From: Candidatus Vondammii sp. HM_W22
GTDB lineage: Bacteria > Pseudomonadota > Gammaproteobacteria > Chromatiales > Chromatiaceae
Length of the DNA stretch: 64,000 nucleotides
Direction of reading: 5' to 3'
Assembly (NCBI RefSeq): GCF_022530855.2
Contig: NZ_CP099567.1
Coordinates: 1,054,001-1,118,000, forward strand
The notes under the pieces are model-generated. The model was not told the origin of the DNA. It searched no databases and was given only the letters and a program-made list of their open reading frames with translations. Position 1 is the stretch's first letter. Each line of letters opens with the position of its first letter. The position numbers and the translations under genes are program-made. Below, piece after piece: positions 1 to 8,877 of the stretch.

Positions 1-155
1 AAAGACTCATCATAGTCCAGCAGTCCCATCTTATAGGCGATCTGGTCAAGTTTTCTGAAGCTTTGGACGGTGCTTAGCAAAACAGAGTTTTCCTGCTCGA
101 GATGCGCCTCCAGATGTTTTAACCGTCCTTCGATGAGTCTTCCTGCGTTGTTCAT
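1..155 (-). CDS. N-terminus of a probable dynamin-like GTPase family protein (partial)
   Basis: An open frame starts with ATG at 155 (reverse strand) after an AGGGAG-type ribosome binding site and runs off the left edge after 51 codons. The residues seen are an amphipathic, Glu/Leu-rich helix followed by SFRKLDQIAYKMGLLD. This resembles the leader before the P-loop of bacterial dynamin-family proteins, but the GTPase motifs would lie outside the window. The assignment is from memory of the family and is tentative. An unrelated coiled-coil protein is the alternative. Confidence 0.45.
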   Translation of the reverse strand, partial: MNNAGRLIEGRLKHLEAHLEQENSVLLSTVQSFRKLDQIAYKMGLLDYDES

Positions 156-550
156 GAACTACTCCCTAGGTAGTTAGTGCGCTACGAATAACAATTCAGC
201 TGCCTGCATTGGTGTCGTTTGTCACTTCTATTCAGTGTCTGCCATCCAGATGGACACAGTTTGATACTACCCCGGCTGAATTTCTTCGGGTAGTCCGAAG
301 AATAGAGAAAAATGGTCCTTCTCAAGAATACTTTAGCGGTGAGGGTTTGGTAAAAATAATCGAATTTGCCCAATTACTTAAACTTAAATTAGTATATTAA
401 TTCACGTAATGAATGTAGTGGTTTGTTGCAATAGACCCTTCCATAAGAGATACTGAAGAGCATCTATAACCAGCCTTTGTGGTTTGCCCGTGTTCGCAAA
501 TAGGGTGCCAGAGAAAGCTGGAAAATAATTAAGTGTATGGAGGTGGTGTG
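156..550. other. Intergenic region between divergent genes
   Basis: About 390 bases separate the reverse-strand gene ending its 5' side at 155 from the forward gene starting at 551. Short open frames exist on both strands (for example 209-400 forward) but lack a ribosome binding site or recognisable residues. A 7-bp inverted repeat ACTACCC / GGGTAGT lies near 267-295. The region must hold promoters for both flanking genes; no box stands out enough to name. Confidence 0.35.
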
Positions 551-946
551 ATGGCTGATCTGTTTTCAGATGAGTGGATGAAAGGTTTTATGGAACAGTG
601 GAATGCCGACCCCGATCTATCAAGTGCTTTGGGACGGATAGGTTTCGGTAGTGTAATAGGCTACGGTTTCGATGGAGAAGATCAGCCAAAGGGTTTCATT
701 ACCATAGAAAACGGGCAGGCTGTCGGTGCTGGCGCCTATAATGGCGAGGCACTGAACTGGGATATTCGGTGCAGTGATGCGCAGTGGAAAAAATGGATGG
801 GCAAACCGCCAGGGATGATGGGATTGGGTGTGGCTTTTACTTCCGGTAAAGTGAAATTCGAAGTTGGGGATTATAGCGCTATGTTCAAGGACCCGCGTAT
901 GGCAGGGCCTTTTATAAAGACGTTTTCCGTAATGGGTCGGGTCTGA
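551..946 (+). CDS. SCP2 sterol-binding domain protein
   Basis: The 131-residue protein is a single SCP2-like lipid-binding domain, a fold that binds acyl chains or sterol-like lipids in a hydrophobic tunnel. It shows an N-terminal helix (FSDEWMKGFMEQWN), a GF-rich strand with GYGFDGEDQPKGF, a second strand set (FITIENG), the DAQWKKWM helix and a C-terminal FIKTFSVMGRV helix. ATG 551 is preferred over ATG 533 because GGAGG sits 8 bases before 551 and the 533 start would overlap it. There is no signal peptide, so the protein is probably cytoplasmic. It lies upstream of the efflux-type operon and may supply a lipid substrate to it, which is inference. Confidence 0.75.
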   Translation: MADLFSDEWMKGFMEQWNADPDLSSALGRIGFGSVIGYGFDGEDQPKGFITIENGQAVGAGAYNGEALNWDIRCSDAQWKKWMGKPPGMMGLGVAFTSGKVKFEVGDYSAMFKDPRMAGPFIKTFSVMGRV

Positions 947-1037
947 ATGCGCCCTTTGCTGTGCTGGCCTGAACCAGGCCAGTGCGGCAATGAATCATTT
1001 ATGCAGTGTAAATTTCAGCAGGGTAAAACAAATCAAG

Positions 1038-2195
1038 ATGGGAATTAATCTCCATACGCTTGTAACGGCGGCAAGTTTTGTCGTTGCTGCAACTTTACCT
1101 ATCCAGAGTCCGGCACAGGTTGGTGGTAGTGATTATTTTACGGTTCAACAGGCCCGCGGGGCGCCGACGGTCTCCCTTGGCGGGACCGTCATTCCCTACA
1201 AAGAAGTAACACTCTCTGCCCAGTTGCCAGGTCGGGTAGAAACCTTGGCTGGTATTGAGGGCGACAGCTTCACCAAGGGTACATTGTTGGTTTCATTGGA
1301 CGATACAGAGCTTCTGGCCAAACGGAATGCAGCAATTGCAGCAATGGCGAATGCCGATGCCCAGGTGCGTATGGCTGGCGTCCAGTATAGTCGCGAACTC
1401 TGGGCTCCCCAGTCGAAATCGGCAGTGGGCGGCATGGGGATGCCAAATCTGTTCGATCAGATGTTTACCAGCCCGATGGAGAGCTTCTCCGGCACCCGGA
1501 GTCAGGGGATGGAGCGCCGGGCCGATCTCTACTCACAAGGGGTACAGATCACCCAGGCACAAAACTCCCTGATGGCGGCACAATCACAAATTCAGGCGAT
1601 CGATGCCAAGTTGCGGGACGCCAGAAGTCTGGCACCTTTCGATGGCGTGATAATGAGAAAGTACATTGAAGTGGGCGATACCATGCAGCCGGGCCAGCCA
1701 CTGCTGGTATTTGCCGATGTGGAATATCTTCAAGTGCTGGTTGATGTTCCCGCAAGACTCTGCCCCGGACTGAGTGAAGGTATGATGCTCCAGGCCCAGC
1801 TGGATGTCGGCAATCAGGTGGTCCCGGTGCGGGTGGCACAGATTTTCCCGATGGCGGATGCTCAGCGCCATACGGTCAAAGTAAAATTCGATCTGCCCCA
1901 GGGTGTTTCTGCTCCTGGCATGTACTCAAAAGTAATAGTACCGGATTTTACTGCGCCCACACGTAATTATCCGGTGATCCCTGTCAGTGCCATCCGCTAT
2001 AACGGCAGTCTTCCAGGTGTCTATGTCCAAGGTGAGAATGATCAGCCTGAGTTGCGTCTGATCCGCGTGGGCGAAAAGCTAGATGGAGGATACATCAGTG
2101 TTCTTTCCGGCCTGAGTGAAGGTGAACGCATATTGCGCAATCCGCAAGCCGGTGTTTCATCCGGTTGGTCTACCTCCAGTGGCGGTAGATACTGA
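1038..2195 (+). CDS. RND efflux periplasmic adaptor (membrane fusion protein, HlyD/AcrA family)
   Basis: This is the periplasmic adaptor that links an inner-membrane RND pump to an outer-membrane channel. Start 1038 is chosen because it gives a clean signal peptide (hydrophobic residues about 6-24, cleavage near SPAQ). The upstream ATG 990 has no ribosome binding site. A barrel-sandwich half (GRVETLAGIEGDSFTKG) is followed by a helical hairpin rich in Ala/Gln with an insert around MGMPNLFDQMFTSPM. Then come the second lipoyl half (LAPFDGVIMRKYIEVGDT), the beta-barrel and the membrane-proximal domain. It ends 89 bases before the pump gene and is surely its partner. The Gly/Met/Phe-rich insert in the hairpin is unusual. 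Confidence 0.85.
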   Translation: MGINLHTLVTAASFVVAATLPIQSPAQVGGSDYFTVQQARGAPTVSLGGTVIPYKEVTLSAQLPGRVETLAGIEGDSFTKGTLLVSLDDTELLAKRNAAIAAMANADAQVRMAGVQYSRELWAPQSKSAVGGMGMPNLFDQMFTSPMESFSGTRSQGMERRADLYSQGVQITQAQNSLMAAQSQIQAIDAKLRDARSLAPFDGVIMRKYIEVGDTMQPGQPLLVFADVEYLQVLVDVPARLCPGLSEGMMLQAQLDVGNQVVPVRVAQIFPMADAQRHTVKVKFDLPQGVSAPGMYSKVIVPDFTAPTRNYPVIPVSAIRYNGSLPGVYVQGENDQPELRLIRVGEKLDGGYISVLSGLSEGERILRNPQAGVSSGWSTSSGGRY

Positions 2196-2284
2196 GCTAT
2201 AGTTACTTAGGCGGTTACGGATTGTGTGCCCCGCCTTACCGCCCCGACCCTGTCATTTAATAGCCATAGTGTATAGAAAGCATA

Positions 2285-5200
2285 ATGATGAGTCAGGAAG
2301 ACCCAAATAACGGCAATCTGAAGCAGCCAATCGAAGCTACAGATGAACAGCTTGGGCTCGCCGGTCGTACTGCACGTTTCTTTATCAATTCACCCCTCGC
2401 ACCACTGTTTTTCGTCTCTATGATGTTAATGGGCCTGTTGGGGCTGGTGATGACACCGCGGCAGGAAGATCCACAGATATCTGTCCCCATGGTGGATATC
2501 TTTGTCCAGTACTCAGGTGCTTCGGCCGACCAAGTTTCCAATCTTGCGATTGAGCCCCTGGAACGGATCATGAGTGAGATCGATGGGATCAAGCATGTCT
2601 ATTCCGTTGCACAGCGGGGCATGGGCATGGTGACTATCGAGTTTGATGTGGGCGAGGAGATGGGGCCATCCCTGGTCAAGGTTAACGATAAGCTTGACTC
2701 CAATATGGATATGATTCCTCCCGGAGTGTCGCCTCCCCTGGTGAAAGCCAAGGGGATTGATGATGTCCCTGTAGTCAATATCACTCTCTGGTCCAGAGAC
2801 CTGGATAAGGATGGCGTTCCCGACGTCGATGATGGTCAGTTGCGGATGCTGGCTCACGATGTCCTTCAGAGTGTTAAAGAGATTCCCAATACAGGCAATG
2901 GTTTTGTGGTGGGTGGCCGTGCTGAGCAGGTGACTATCGAGGTTTTCCCTGAACGGCTGTCGGGTTACGGTATTAGTCTCGATCAGGTGGCCAATACTGT
3001 CCGTACCGCGAATAGTGAGCAAAAAGCGGGTGGTGTAGAGTCAGGCAATACCCACTTTACCGTGATGACAGGCGCTTTCCTGAATACGGTGGAAGATATC
3101 ACCATGCTGGTGGTAGGCACCCATAATGATATTCCTGTCTATCTGCATGATGTCGCCAGGGTCACCCAGGGACCAGAGGATGCCAAGCAATTGGTAGCCT
3201 ACTATACCGGGACGGCGGGTGATCACGAGCAGCCTGCCAGCGGTGTGCCGGCGGTGACCATCGCTGTGGCGAAAAAACCCGGTGTCAACGGTGTCACCGT
3301 TGCCAATGCCATTATAAAACGCGTCAATGATCTGGAAGGCACCAGGATACCGGCTAACGTTGCCGTCAATATCACCCGCGATTACGGTGAGACCGCCAAT
3401 GACAAAGTTAATGAGCTGATCTTCAAGCTCTTCGTGGCCACCGGTTTCGTTTTCCTGCTGGTGCTGCTTGCTTTCCGCGCATTGCGGCCTGCTATTGTCG
3501 TTGTACTGGTGATTCCGGTCGTCTTGTTGATGACGATTTTTTACGCCTGGGTTGCTGACTATACCATCGACCGGGTGAGCTTGTTTGCACTGATTTTCTC
3601 AATCGGTATTCTGGTGGATGATGCCATTGTGGTGGTTGAAAATATCTATCGCCGCTGGCTTGAGGAGGGGAAGACGGATGCTGTTACCGCCGTAGACGCT
3701 GTGCGCGAAGTGGGTAACCCGACTATCCTTGCAACCTTTACTGTGATAGCGGCACTCATGCCCATGGGATTTGTCAGTGGCATGATGGGCCCTTATATGG
3801 CGCCGATTCCGGCCTTGGGTTCGGCGGCAATGCTGATTTCTCTGTTTGCAGCGTTTGTTTTTACTCCCTGGTTGGCAATCTCACGCTGGCTCCGGCCCTC
3901 CATGTCCTATTTGCTAGTGGCTGAAAAGCGTGAGCATAAGGAAGCGGAAAAAATGGAGCGTTTTTACCGCAAAATCTTGACGCCACTGATCGAGCACCCG
4001 CGGAAACGTTACCTCTTCAGAATTGTGCTCTGGGGTAGTTTTTTCCTCGCCTGCTCCATGTTCTATACCAATACGGTTGCTGTAAAGATACTGCCGTTGG
4101 ATAACAAGCCGGAATTTTCTGTGGTGCTCGATATGCCGGAGGGCACTGCGCTGCCGGTAACCATCAATCTGGCCCACAAAATTGCTGAAAATATCAGGAA
4201 AATGCCGGAGGTAACAGCAATCCAGGTTTATGCTGGCACTGCAAAGCCCTATGACTTCAACGGGATGGTGCGCCACTACTATCTGCGTCAGGACCCCTGG
4301 CTGGCTGAAATTCAGGTGCAGTTACTGCACAAGAGCAAACGAAAGCGCAGCAGCCATGAGATTGCAGTAGAGACGCGCAAAGTACTAGAGCCCATTATAA
4401 AAGCATCGGGTGCAAAATATGCCGTGGTTGAAATGCCTCCCGGCCCCCCCGTGCTGCAGTCAGTGGTGGCTGAAGTCCATGGGCCATCCGCGGAGATACG
4501 GCGTCAGGTGGCAAGAGACCTGACAGGGATCTTTTCCCGTGCGGAGAGCCTGAGAGACGTCGATAGCTATATGCGGGACGACTACGAGTATTGGCGTTTC
4601 CGCGTGGATACTGAAAAATCGGTGCGCCGTGGCATCTCTGTCGATACTATCAACCGAAATCTATCCATGGCGCTGGGCGGCATGGTGCTCGGTGATGTCA
4701 AACAGCGGGCAGGGCACGAGCCGGTCAATATAGTGATCCAGGTTCCTCTGGCTGAACGTTCTCAGGTAACCCGGCTGGGGGATCTGCCCATTCAGTCTCA
4801 ATCAGGTATTACTCTGCCGTTACGGGAGCTGGGTAAATTTGAGCGTATGGCCGAAGAAGAGGTTATCTACCACAAGGATCTTCGGGGTATCGAGTATGTA
4901 GTCGCCGATGTGGGTGGTAAATTGGCTGCACCGATCTATGGCATGTTCCAGGTCCAGGATATTCTGGCAGCGGAATATACAGTGCTAGACGGGGTGAAGC
5001 TCGATACATTCTGGCTGAAGCCCCCCCCGGATGACACGGTCTCCAGTATTGAGTGGACGGGTGAATGGACAGTCACCTTCGAGACCTTCCGCGATATGGG
5101 CGGCGCCTTTATGGTGGCATTGGTAATAATCTATATTCTGGTTGTCTGGGAGTTCGGTAATTTCCGGATTCCGGCACTGATTATGGCACCTATTCCATTG

Positions 5201-6271
5201 ACGCTTATTGGCATTATTCCCATGCATGCAATTATGGGAGCCGAGTTCAGTGCCACTTCGATGATCGGTTGGATTGCCTTGGCGGGTATTATTGTGCGTA
5301 ACTCCATTCTGCTGGTGGATTTTTCCGTGCATGAGATTCAGCGTGGAATACCGGTTGCAGAGGCGGTGATAAGGGCGTGTAAAACACGTACGCGTCCCAT
5401 TGTGATTACGGCACTGGCGCTGGTGTGCGGTTCCAGTGTGATCTATACCGATCCGATCTTCCAGGGGATGGCTATCTCCCTCTCTTCAGGTGTTTTGGTG
5501 TCCACCATTCTGACACTGATCGTGATTCCATTGGGTTGTATCAAATCGAGCAAGGCGCTCTGTGAAGTGGCGGGTGCCGGCTATGATAGTGGCGGCACCC
5601 CAATGCCTGAAGAGGAAGAGGTGGTAGAGGCGCCCGCTGCAACGGTATATAAAACACCGATCCCGCTGGTTATCTGGGGTAAGGTGGCGACCGTTTTGAT
5701 GATGCTGCTTTATGCAGTGCGCGGTATTTTTCTGTTGGTTAGCAAGCTTGTCAGCAAGCCGAAGGTGCCGCCCCCTGTAGTTTCTCCGGCTCCGGTAACG
5801 GCCAGCACGCCTGTGGTAAGCGAGGATAAAACTGTTCAGCAGAGAAAGGCGGCAGAGGTTCCTGTCGTTGCAGCAGATGTCGAAACTGTTGCAGATTTAC
5901 CTTCTGCGGCAACAGGAAAGCCGGTGGAAGAGAATCAGCTGCCAAAAATTGAAGTGACAGCGGAGAAACCGATCGATAAGAGTCCGGAGCCGGTAGCTGA
6001 AGCCGCGGTGATCAGGAAAAAGAGTCAGGCTAAGGCACGCCCGGTTAAAAAGCGTGTTGCTAAGAAAAACATCGCTAAAAAACCACCGGCCCCGAAGAAA
6101 CGACCGGTTAAAAAAGCGATTAAAAAAAGTGTTCCAAAGAGTGTTGCCGGGAAATCTGTGGAGCCTGGAAAACCAAAGGCTACGACTTCAGGAAAATCTA
6201 AGCCAGCCCTTCGCAAGGGTGCACGCAGAGGTATCAGGCTGAAGCTGGGTGATAGAAATGGGATGGAATAA
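2285..6271 (+). CDS. RND-family efflux transporter with an extra C-terminal TM and Lys/Pro-rich tail
   Basis: The first ~1,100 residues are a complete RND (AcrB/MexF-like) pump: TM1 near residues 32-55, a periplasmic porter domain, and TM2-6 with the proton-relay pair Asp445-Asp446 in GILVDDAIVVVENI. A second porter domain and TM7-12 (ending near residue 1095) follow. Family members are usually 1,020-1,070 residues; this one has 1,328. After TM12 there is an acidic linker, an additional hydrophobic helix at about 1126-1150, and a 170-residue tail of Pro/Val/Ala and then Lys/Pro/Ala repeats (from about 1243, pI very basic). If the extra helix spans the membrane, the tail would be periplasmic. 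The substrate is unknown; ATG 2288 is an alternative start. It forms an operon with the adaptor at 1038. Confidence 0.88.
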   Translation: MMSQEDPNNGNLKQPIEATDEQLGLAGRTARFFINSPLAPLFFVSMMLMGLLGLVMTPRQEDPQISVPMVDIFVQYSGASADQVSNLAIEPLERIMSEIDGIKHVYSVAQRGMGMVTIEFDVGEEMGPSLVKVNDKLDSNMDMIPPGVSPPLVKAKGIDDVPVVNITLWSRDLDKDGVPDVDDGQLRMLAHDVLQSVKEIPNTGNGFVVGGRAEQVTIEVFPERLSGYGISLDQVANTVRTANSEQKAGGVESGNTHFTVMTGAFLNTVEDITMLVVGTHNDIPVYLHDVARVTQGPEDAKQLVAYYTGTAGDHEQPASGVPAVTIAVAKKPGVNGVTVANAIIKRVNDLEGTRIPANVAVNITRDYGETANDKVNELIFKLFVATGFVFLLVLLAFRALRPAIVVVLVIPVVLLMTIFYAWVADYTIDRVSLFALIFSIGILVDDAIVVVENIYRRWLEEGKTDAVTAVDAVREVGNPTILATFTVIAALMPMGFVSGMMGPYMAPIPALGSAAMLISLFAAFVFTPWLAISRWLRPSMSYLLVAEKREHKEAEKMERFYRKILTPLIEHPRKRYLFRIVLWGSFFLACSMFYTNTVAVKILPLDNKPEFSVVLDMPEGTALPVTINLAHKIAENIRKMPEVTAIQVYAGTAKPYDFNGMVRHYYLRQDPWLAEIQVQLLHKSKRKRSSHEIAVETRKVLEPIIKASGAKYAVVEMPPGPPVLQSVVAEVHGPSAEIRRQVARDLTGIFSRAESLRDVDSYMRDDYEYWRFRVDTEKSVRRGISVDTINRNLSMALGGMVLGDVKQRAGHEPVNIVIQVPLAERSQVTRLGDLPIQSQSGITLPLRELGKFERMAEEEVIYHKDLRGIEYVVADVGGKLAAPIYGMFQVQDILAAEYTVLDGVKLDTFWLKPPPDDTVSSIEWTGEWTVTFETFRDMGGAFMVALVIIYILVVWEFGNFRIPALIMAPIPLTLIGIIPMHAIMGAEFSATSMIGWIALAGIIVRNSILLVDFSVHEIQRGIPVAEAVIRACKTRTRPIVITALALVCGSSVIYTDPIFQGMAISLSSGVLVSTILTLIVIPLGCIKSSKALCEVAGAGYDSGGTPMPEEEEVVEAPAATVYKTPIPLVIWGKVATVLMMLLYAVRGIFLLVSKLVSKPKVPPPVVSPAPVTASTPVVSEDKTVQQRKAAEVPVVAADVETVADLPSAATGKPVEENQLPKIEVTAEKPIDKSPEPVAEAAVIRKKSQAKARPVKKRVAKKNIAKKPPAPKKRPVKKAIKKSVPKSVAGKSVEPGKPKATTSGKSKPALRKGARRGIRLKLGDRNGME

Positions 6272-6285
6272 TTGGGCTGGGGTGC

Positions 6286-6909
6286 ATGACTCCTAGTCAA
6301 CGCTGGGCTGTAGTGGCTATCGGTATGCTGCTGGGCACTTGGTGTGGCTCCTCGTCTGCTGGTGGTTCGGGGTATGGATTCGGCAGTTTTCGCCCGCTTG
6401 ATTCAGCCGGTCAGAGCGATCCGAGGATGCAGCAGTCTCAGACATTTACCCAATATAGATATGGCCGAAGTCTCTCTCCCTCTCCCCCGGAACAGATACA
6501 AAATGGCGGAAGGCCGTTGTATCGGCTTCCCCAGGCTCAGGGTTATAAATTTTCCGAATTACCGGGTGGGAGCGATCAGGATAAAACTGAATTAAGATTT
6601 CGCCCAGGGCGTTTCTCCGGACGTTCCCTCTATGCCTGGGGTGCCGGTGATGGTCGCTGGACTGACGGTACATTGGGATCTGCCCCGGTCTACAGGCCGA
6701 TAGAAAAGAAAAAAAGAGAAGACAGGCAGGATCGTCGCAATGGCGCCCTGGTAGTAGTGGTGCCGGTAACCTGCCGGCACTGTCACCCTATTACCCGGGT
6801 CAGATTTATCCAGGGTATTCGGAGGCTTTGCGCCTTATCCCGTCAGGTGATTTTGACTAGAGAGCGACTCTATCTGAGACCCAAGAGTTGTTGTAGTGCG
6901 TTTTCATAA
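6286..6909 (+). CDS. Secreted low-complexity protein, probably frameshifted near its C-terminus
   Basis: The gene starts 14 bases after the pump gene. Residues 1-25 form a signal peptide ending ...GSSSAGG. The mature part is rich in Gly, Arg, Tyr, Phe, Ser and Pro (for example GYGFGSFRP, YRYGRSL, GRFSGRSLYAWG). From about base 6765 the current frame becomes Cys/His/Arg-rich and unlike the rest. The neighbouring frame, reached by adding one G in the CCGG at about 6760-6764, reads NLPALSPYYPGQIYPGYSEA and stops at 6860. That composition matches the upstream part, so a one-base loss is likely and the true product is about 191 residues. No family is recognised. Confidence 0.6.
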   Translation: MTPSQRWAVVAIGMLLGTWCGSSSAGGSGYGFGSFRPLDSAGQSDPRMQQSQTFTQYRYGRSLSPSPPEQIQNGGRPLYRLPQAQGYKFSELPGGSDQDKTELRFRPGRFSGRSLYAWGAGDGRWTDGTLGSAPVYRPIEKKKREDRQDRRNGALVVVVPVTCRHCHPITRVRFIQGIRRLCALSRQVILTRERLYLRPKSCCSAFS

Positions 6910-6935
6910 CGGGCTGAAAATAAGGAGATTGTTCT

Positions 6936-7709
6936 ATGCGTAGTTTTGGTTTGTTCACAGTGACGGGTTTGATCTCCCTGTTTATTGTTTCAAGCGTGAC
7001 AGCTGCACCGCTGGCTTCGGTTGAGTTCTCTGCAGAAACTCATATGTGGAGTGCCAAAGGCGAGTCGAGCGAAGGGCATGTCTTTGTCGGCAATGATGCC
7101 ATTAGAACCGAAATGACGCAGAATGGTCAGCAATTGATACAGGTTATCAATACCGCAACCCAAGTCACCTGGGTCATCAGACCGGCGCAACGGGCCTACA
7201 TAGAATTACACGGCAAAAAGGAGGGTGGCTCCAGGCCGAATGCCGACCTGAAGGCAGATCCCTGCCAAGGTATTCCGGATGCCAACTGTCAATATATCGG
7301 TGAAGAGAAGGTGCTGGGTAGAGAGGCCAAGAAATGGGATGTTACTTTCACTGTCAATGGCAGGGCTCTGACAAATACCCAGTGGATCGATATGGAGCGA
7401 GGTATTCTTCTGCGTCAGGAAGCGGATAATGGTCCCCATATGGAACAGCGGATGATCGGTATGGAGAAAATGGAGGGACGCACGGTAGAGAAATGGGAGA
7501 TGACTATTTCCCAGAGCAACAAGAAGCCACAGCGCTCTTACCGTTGGTTCGATCCCGTGCTTAATTTGGCAATCCGTGAAGAGTGTCCTGGGGTGTTTGT
7601 ACGGGAAATCAAGAATATCCGTATTGGGAAGCAGGATGCCAGACTGTTTGTAGTTCCTGCCGGTTTCAACAAAGTAGAACCTCAGTCGGGTGCTCCGGCA
7701 CGCCGTTGA
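6936..7709 (+). CDS. Secreted LolA/DUF4412-like protein
   Basis: The 257-residue protein has a clear signal peptide (cleavage near residue 23-24, VTAA-P) and AAGGAG 11 bases before its ATG. The mature part is a run of antiparallel strands with alternating hydrophobic residues (VEFSAETHMW, IRTEMTQNGQQ, QVTWVIRP) and a Cys pair in DPCQGIPDANCQ. This pattern is typical of the half-barrel lipoprotein-carrier fold seen in LolA, LolB and DUF4412 proteins. Such proteins bind lipids or lipoproteins in the periplasm. Position directly behind an RND system suggests it serves that system. The fold assignment is by pattern only. Confidence 0.6.
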   Translation: MRSFGLFTVTGLISLFIVSSVTAAPLASVEFSAETHMWSAKGESSEGHVFVGNDAIRTEMTQNGQQLIQVINTATQVTWVIRPAQRAYIELHGKKEGGSRPNADLKADPCQGIPDANCQYIGEEKVLGREAKKWDVTFTVNGRALTNTQWIDMERGILLRQEADNGPHMEQRMIGMEKMEGRTVEKWEMTISQSNKKPQRSYRWFDPVLNLAIREECPGVFVREIKNIRIGKQDARLFVVPAGFNKVEPQSGAPARR

Positions 7710-7786
7710 TTTAAGATTGCATCAGCCTGAGTGATTATAGCTGGAAGAGTCGGATAACCTGAACAGTAGTATTTGGAAGCTACCTT

Positions 7787-8698
7787 ATGAATAAGAGAAT
7801 GATACAATTTTTTGCGCTGATGGCAGCATCTCTGGCCTGGAACCTTACAGTTGCTTCGCCAGTCCAGTTGTCTCAGCATATGGTGCCCGCCTATGCCCCG
7901 GCCTCTTCTTCCAACGGTATCGCCAGCTTCAGACCAAACTATCGGTTTCATCCGCAGTTTGCCCGACAAAGAGCAGCGGCTCCCACTAGGCAAAGTGGCC
8001 GACTTTATCCGTCTTACCCGGAGAGGCGCGCCGACTTCTGGCCTTTTACCGTCAGCTATCAGCCGATAGTAACGCCATGGCAGAATAGTCATTACTCTCA
8101 GGCGCTGGCTGGAGGTTATCAGCCGTACCAGCTCGTTATACCTATGCCGTGGATGGCCAATCGCGGACCCTGGATGGGGCAACGGCCTGTACCGGCCTAC
8201 CCTGCAGTGCCGATGGGGTATGGGCCTCTGGCTGGGTTGCCTTGGGGTGATGCCCCTCCTATCGCTTTAAGCTATCCAATTTATTACCATGCACTGGCCC
8301 CAAGAGAGGCGCAGCATCCTTTTCAGCGGCTTGACCGGCGCTACATCCGTGGTCAGTTTGTGGCCGCCAATCCTCGGTTCAGACAGGTACCATCACCTCA
8401 ACGGCATGTTGCGGCAAGTTACAACGGTCCCCGGAGAATGGGGTACAGATTCAGACCGGTTGCACCGGTCTACCCTGCGCCACTCAATTATGCACCTGTT
8501 GCTGTAATTCAATGGCAACCCCGGACGCCCCATGCCAATCCAGTGGTTCAGTGGCAGAAGAGAGAGCCCTATGGGACACCGGCCTATCAGTTCCGCTCTG
8601 ATCCTCGATTGGCCCAAGCGCCCAAGCGCCTCTTGCCGGGAGCGTCGAAAGATGGGCGCCAATCGGCTTTTCCCGGTTATGGACAATCATTCCGGTAA
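7787..8698 (+). CDS. Secreted Pro/Tyr/Arg/Ala-rich low-complexity protein
   Basis: The 303-residue protein begins with a signal peptide (about residues 1-24). The mature chain is almost entirely low complexity, with many Pro, Tyr, Arg, Gln and Trp and degenerate short motifs such as FRPNYRFHP, YRFRPVAPVYP, VIQWQPRTP and VVQWQKREP. No transmembrane segment follows the signal, and Cys is absent from the mature part, so it may be a disordered envelope or matrix protein. It shares its aromatic/Arg-rich character with the product at 6286. No known family is recognised. Real gene status is supported by the signal peptide, codon use and co-direction with neighbours. Confidence 0.6.
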   Translation: MNKRMIQFFALMAASLAWNLTVASPVQLSQHMVPAYAPASSSNGIASFRPNYRFHPQFARQRAAAPTRQSGRLYPSYPERRADFWPFTVSYQPIVTPWQNSHYSQALAGGYQPYQLVIPMPWMANRGPWMGQRPVPAYPAVPMGYGPLAGLPWGDAPPIALSYPIYYHALAPREAQHPFQRLDRRYIRGQFVAANPRFRQVPSPQRHVAASYNGPRRMGYRFRPVAPVYPAPLNYAPVAVIQWQPRTPHANPVVQWQKREPYGTPAYQFRSDPRLAQAPKRLLPGASKDGRQSAFPGYGQSFR

Positions 8699-8877
8699 GC
8701 GGTATTGCTAATGGATTGTTTAAGGGGTGATGCGCTGGTTGGTGATCTGCAAAATGAGGATGCCTATCAATAACCAACTTGGGATCAGCTCTAATTGTTT
8801 TCGTCTCCATGGTCTGCTAAGCCAGAGAGAGAAGCTCAAGCGGTCTTAATCAGAATTCGAATAAGAAGGGCAGCATT

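Noticed and set aside
209-400. Small forward ORF in the 156-550 gap
   Set aside because: No ribosome binding site, odd composition and an overlapping ORF of equal size on the other strand; looks like chance.
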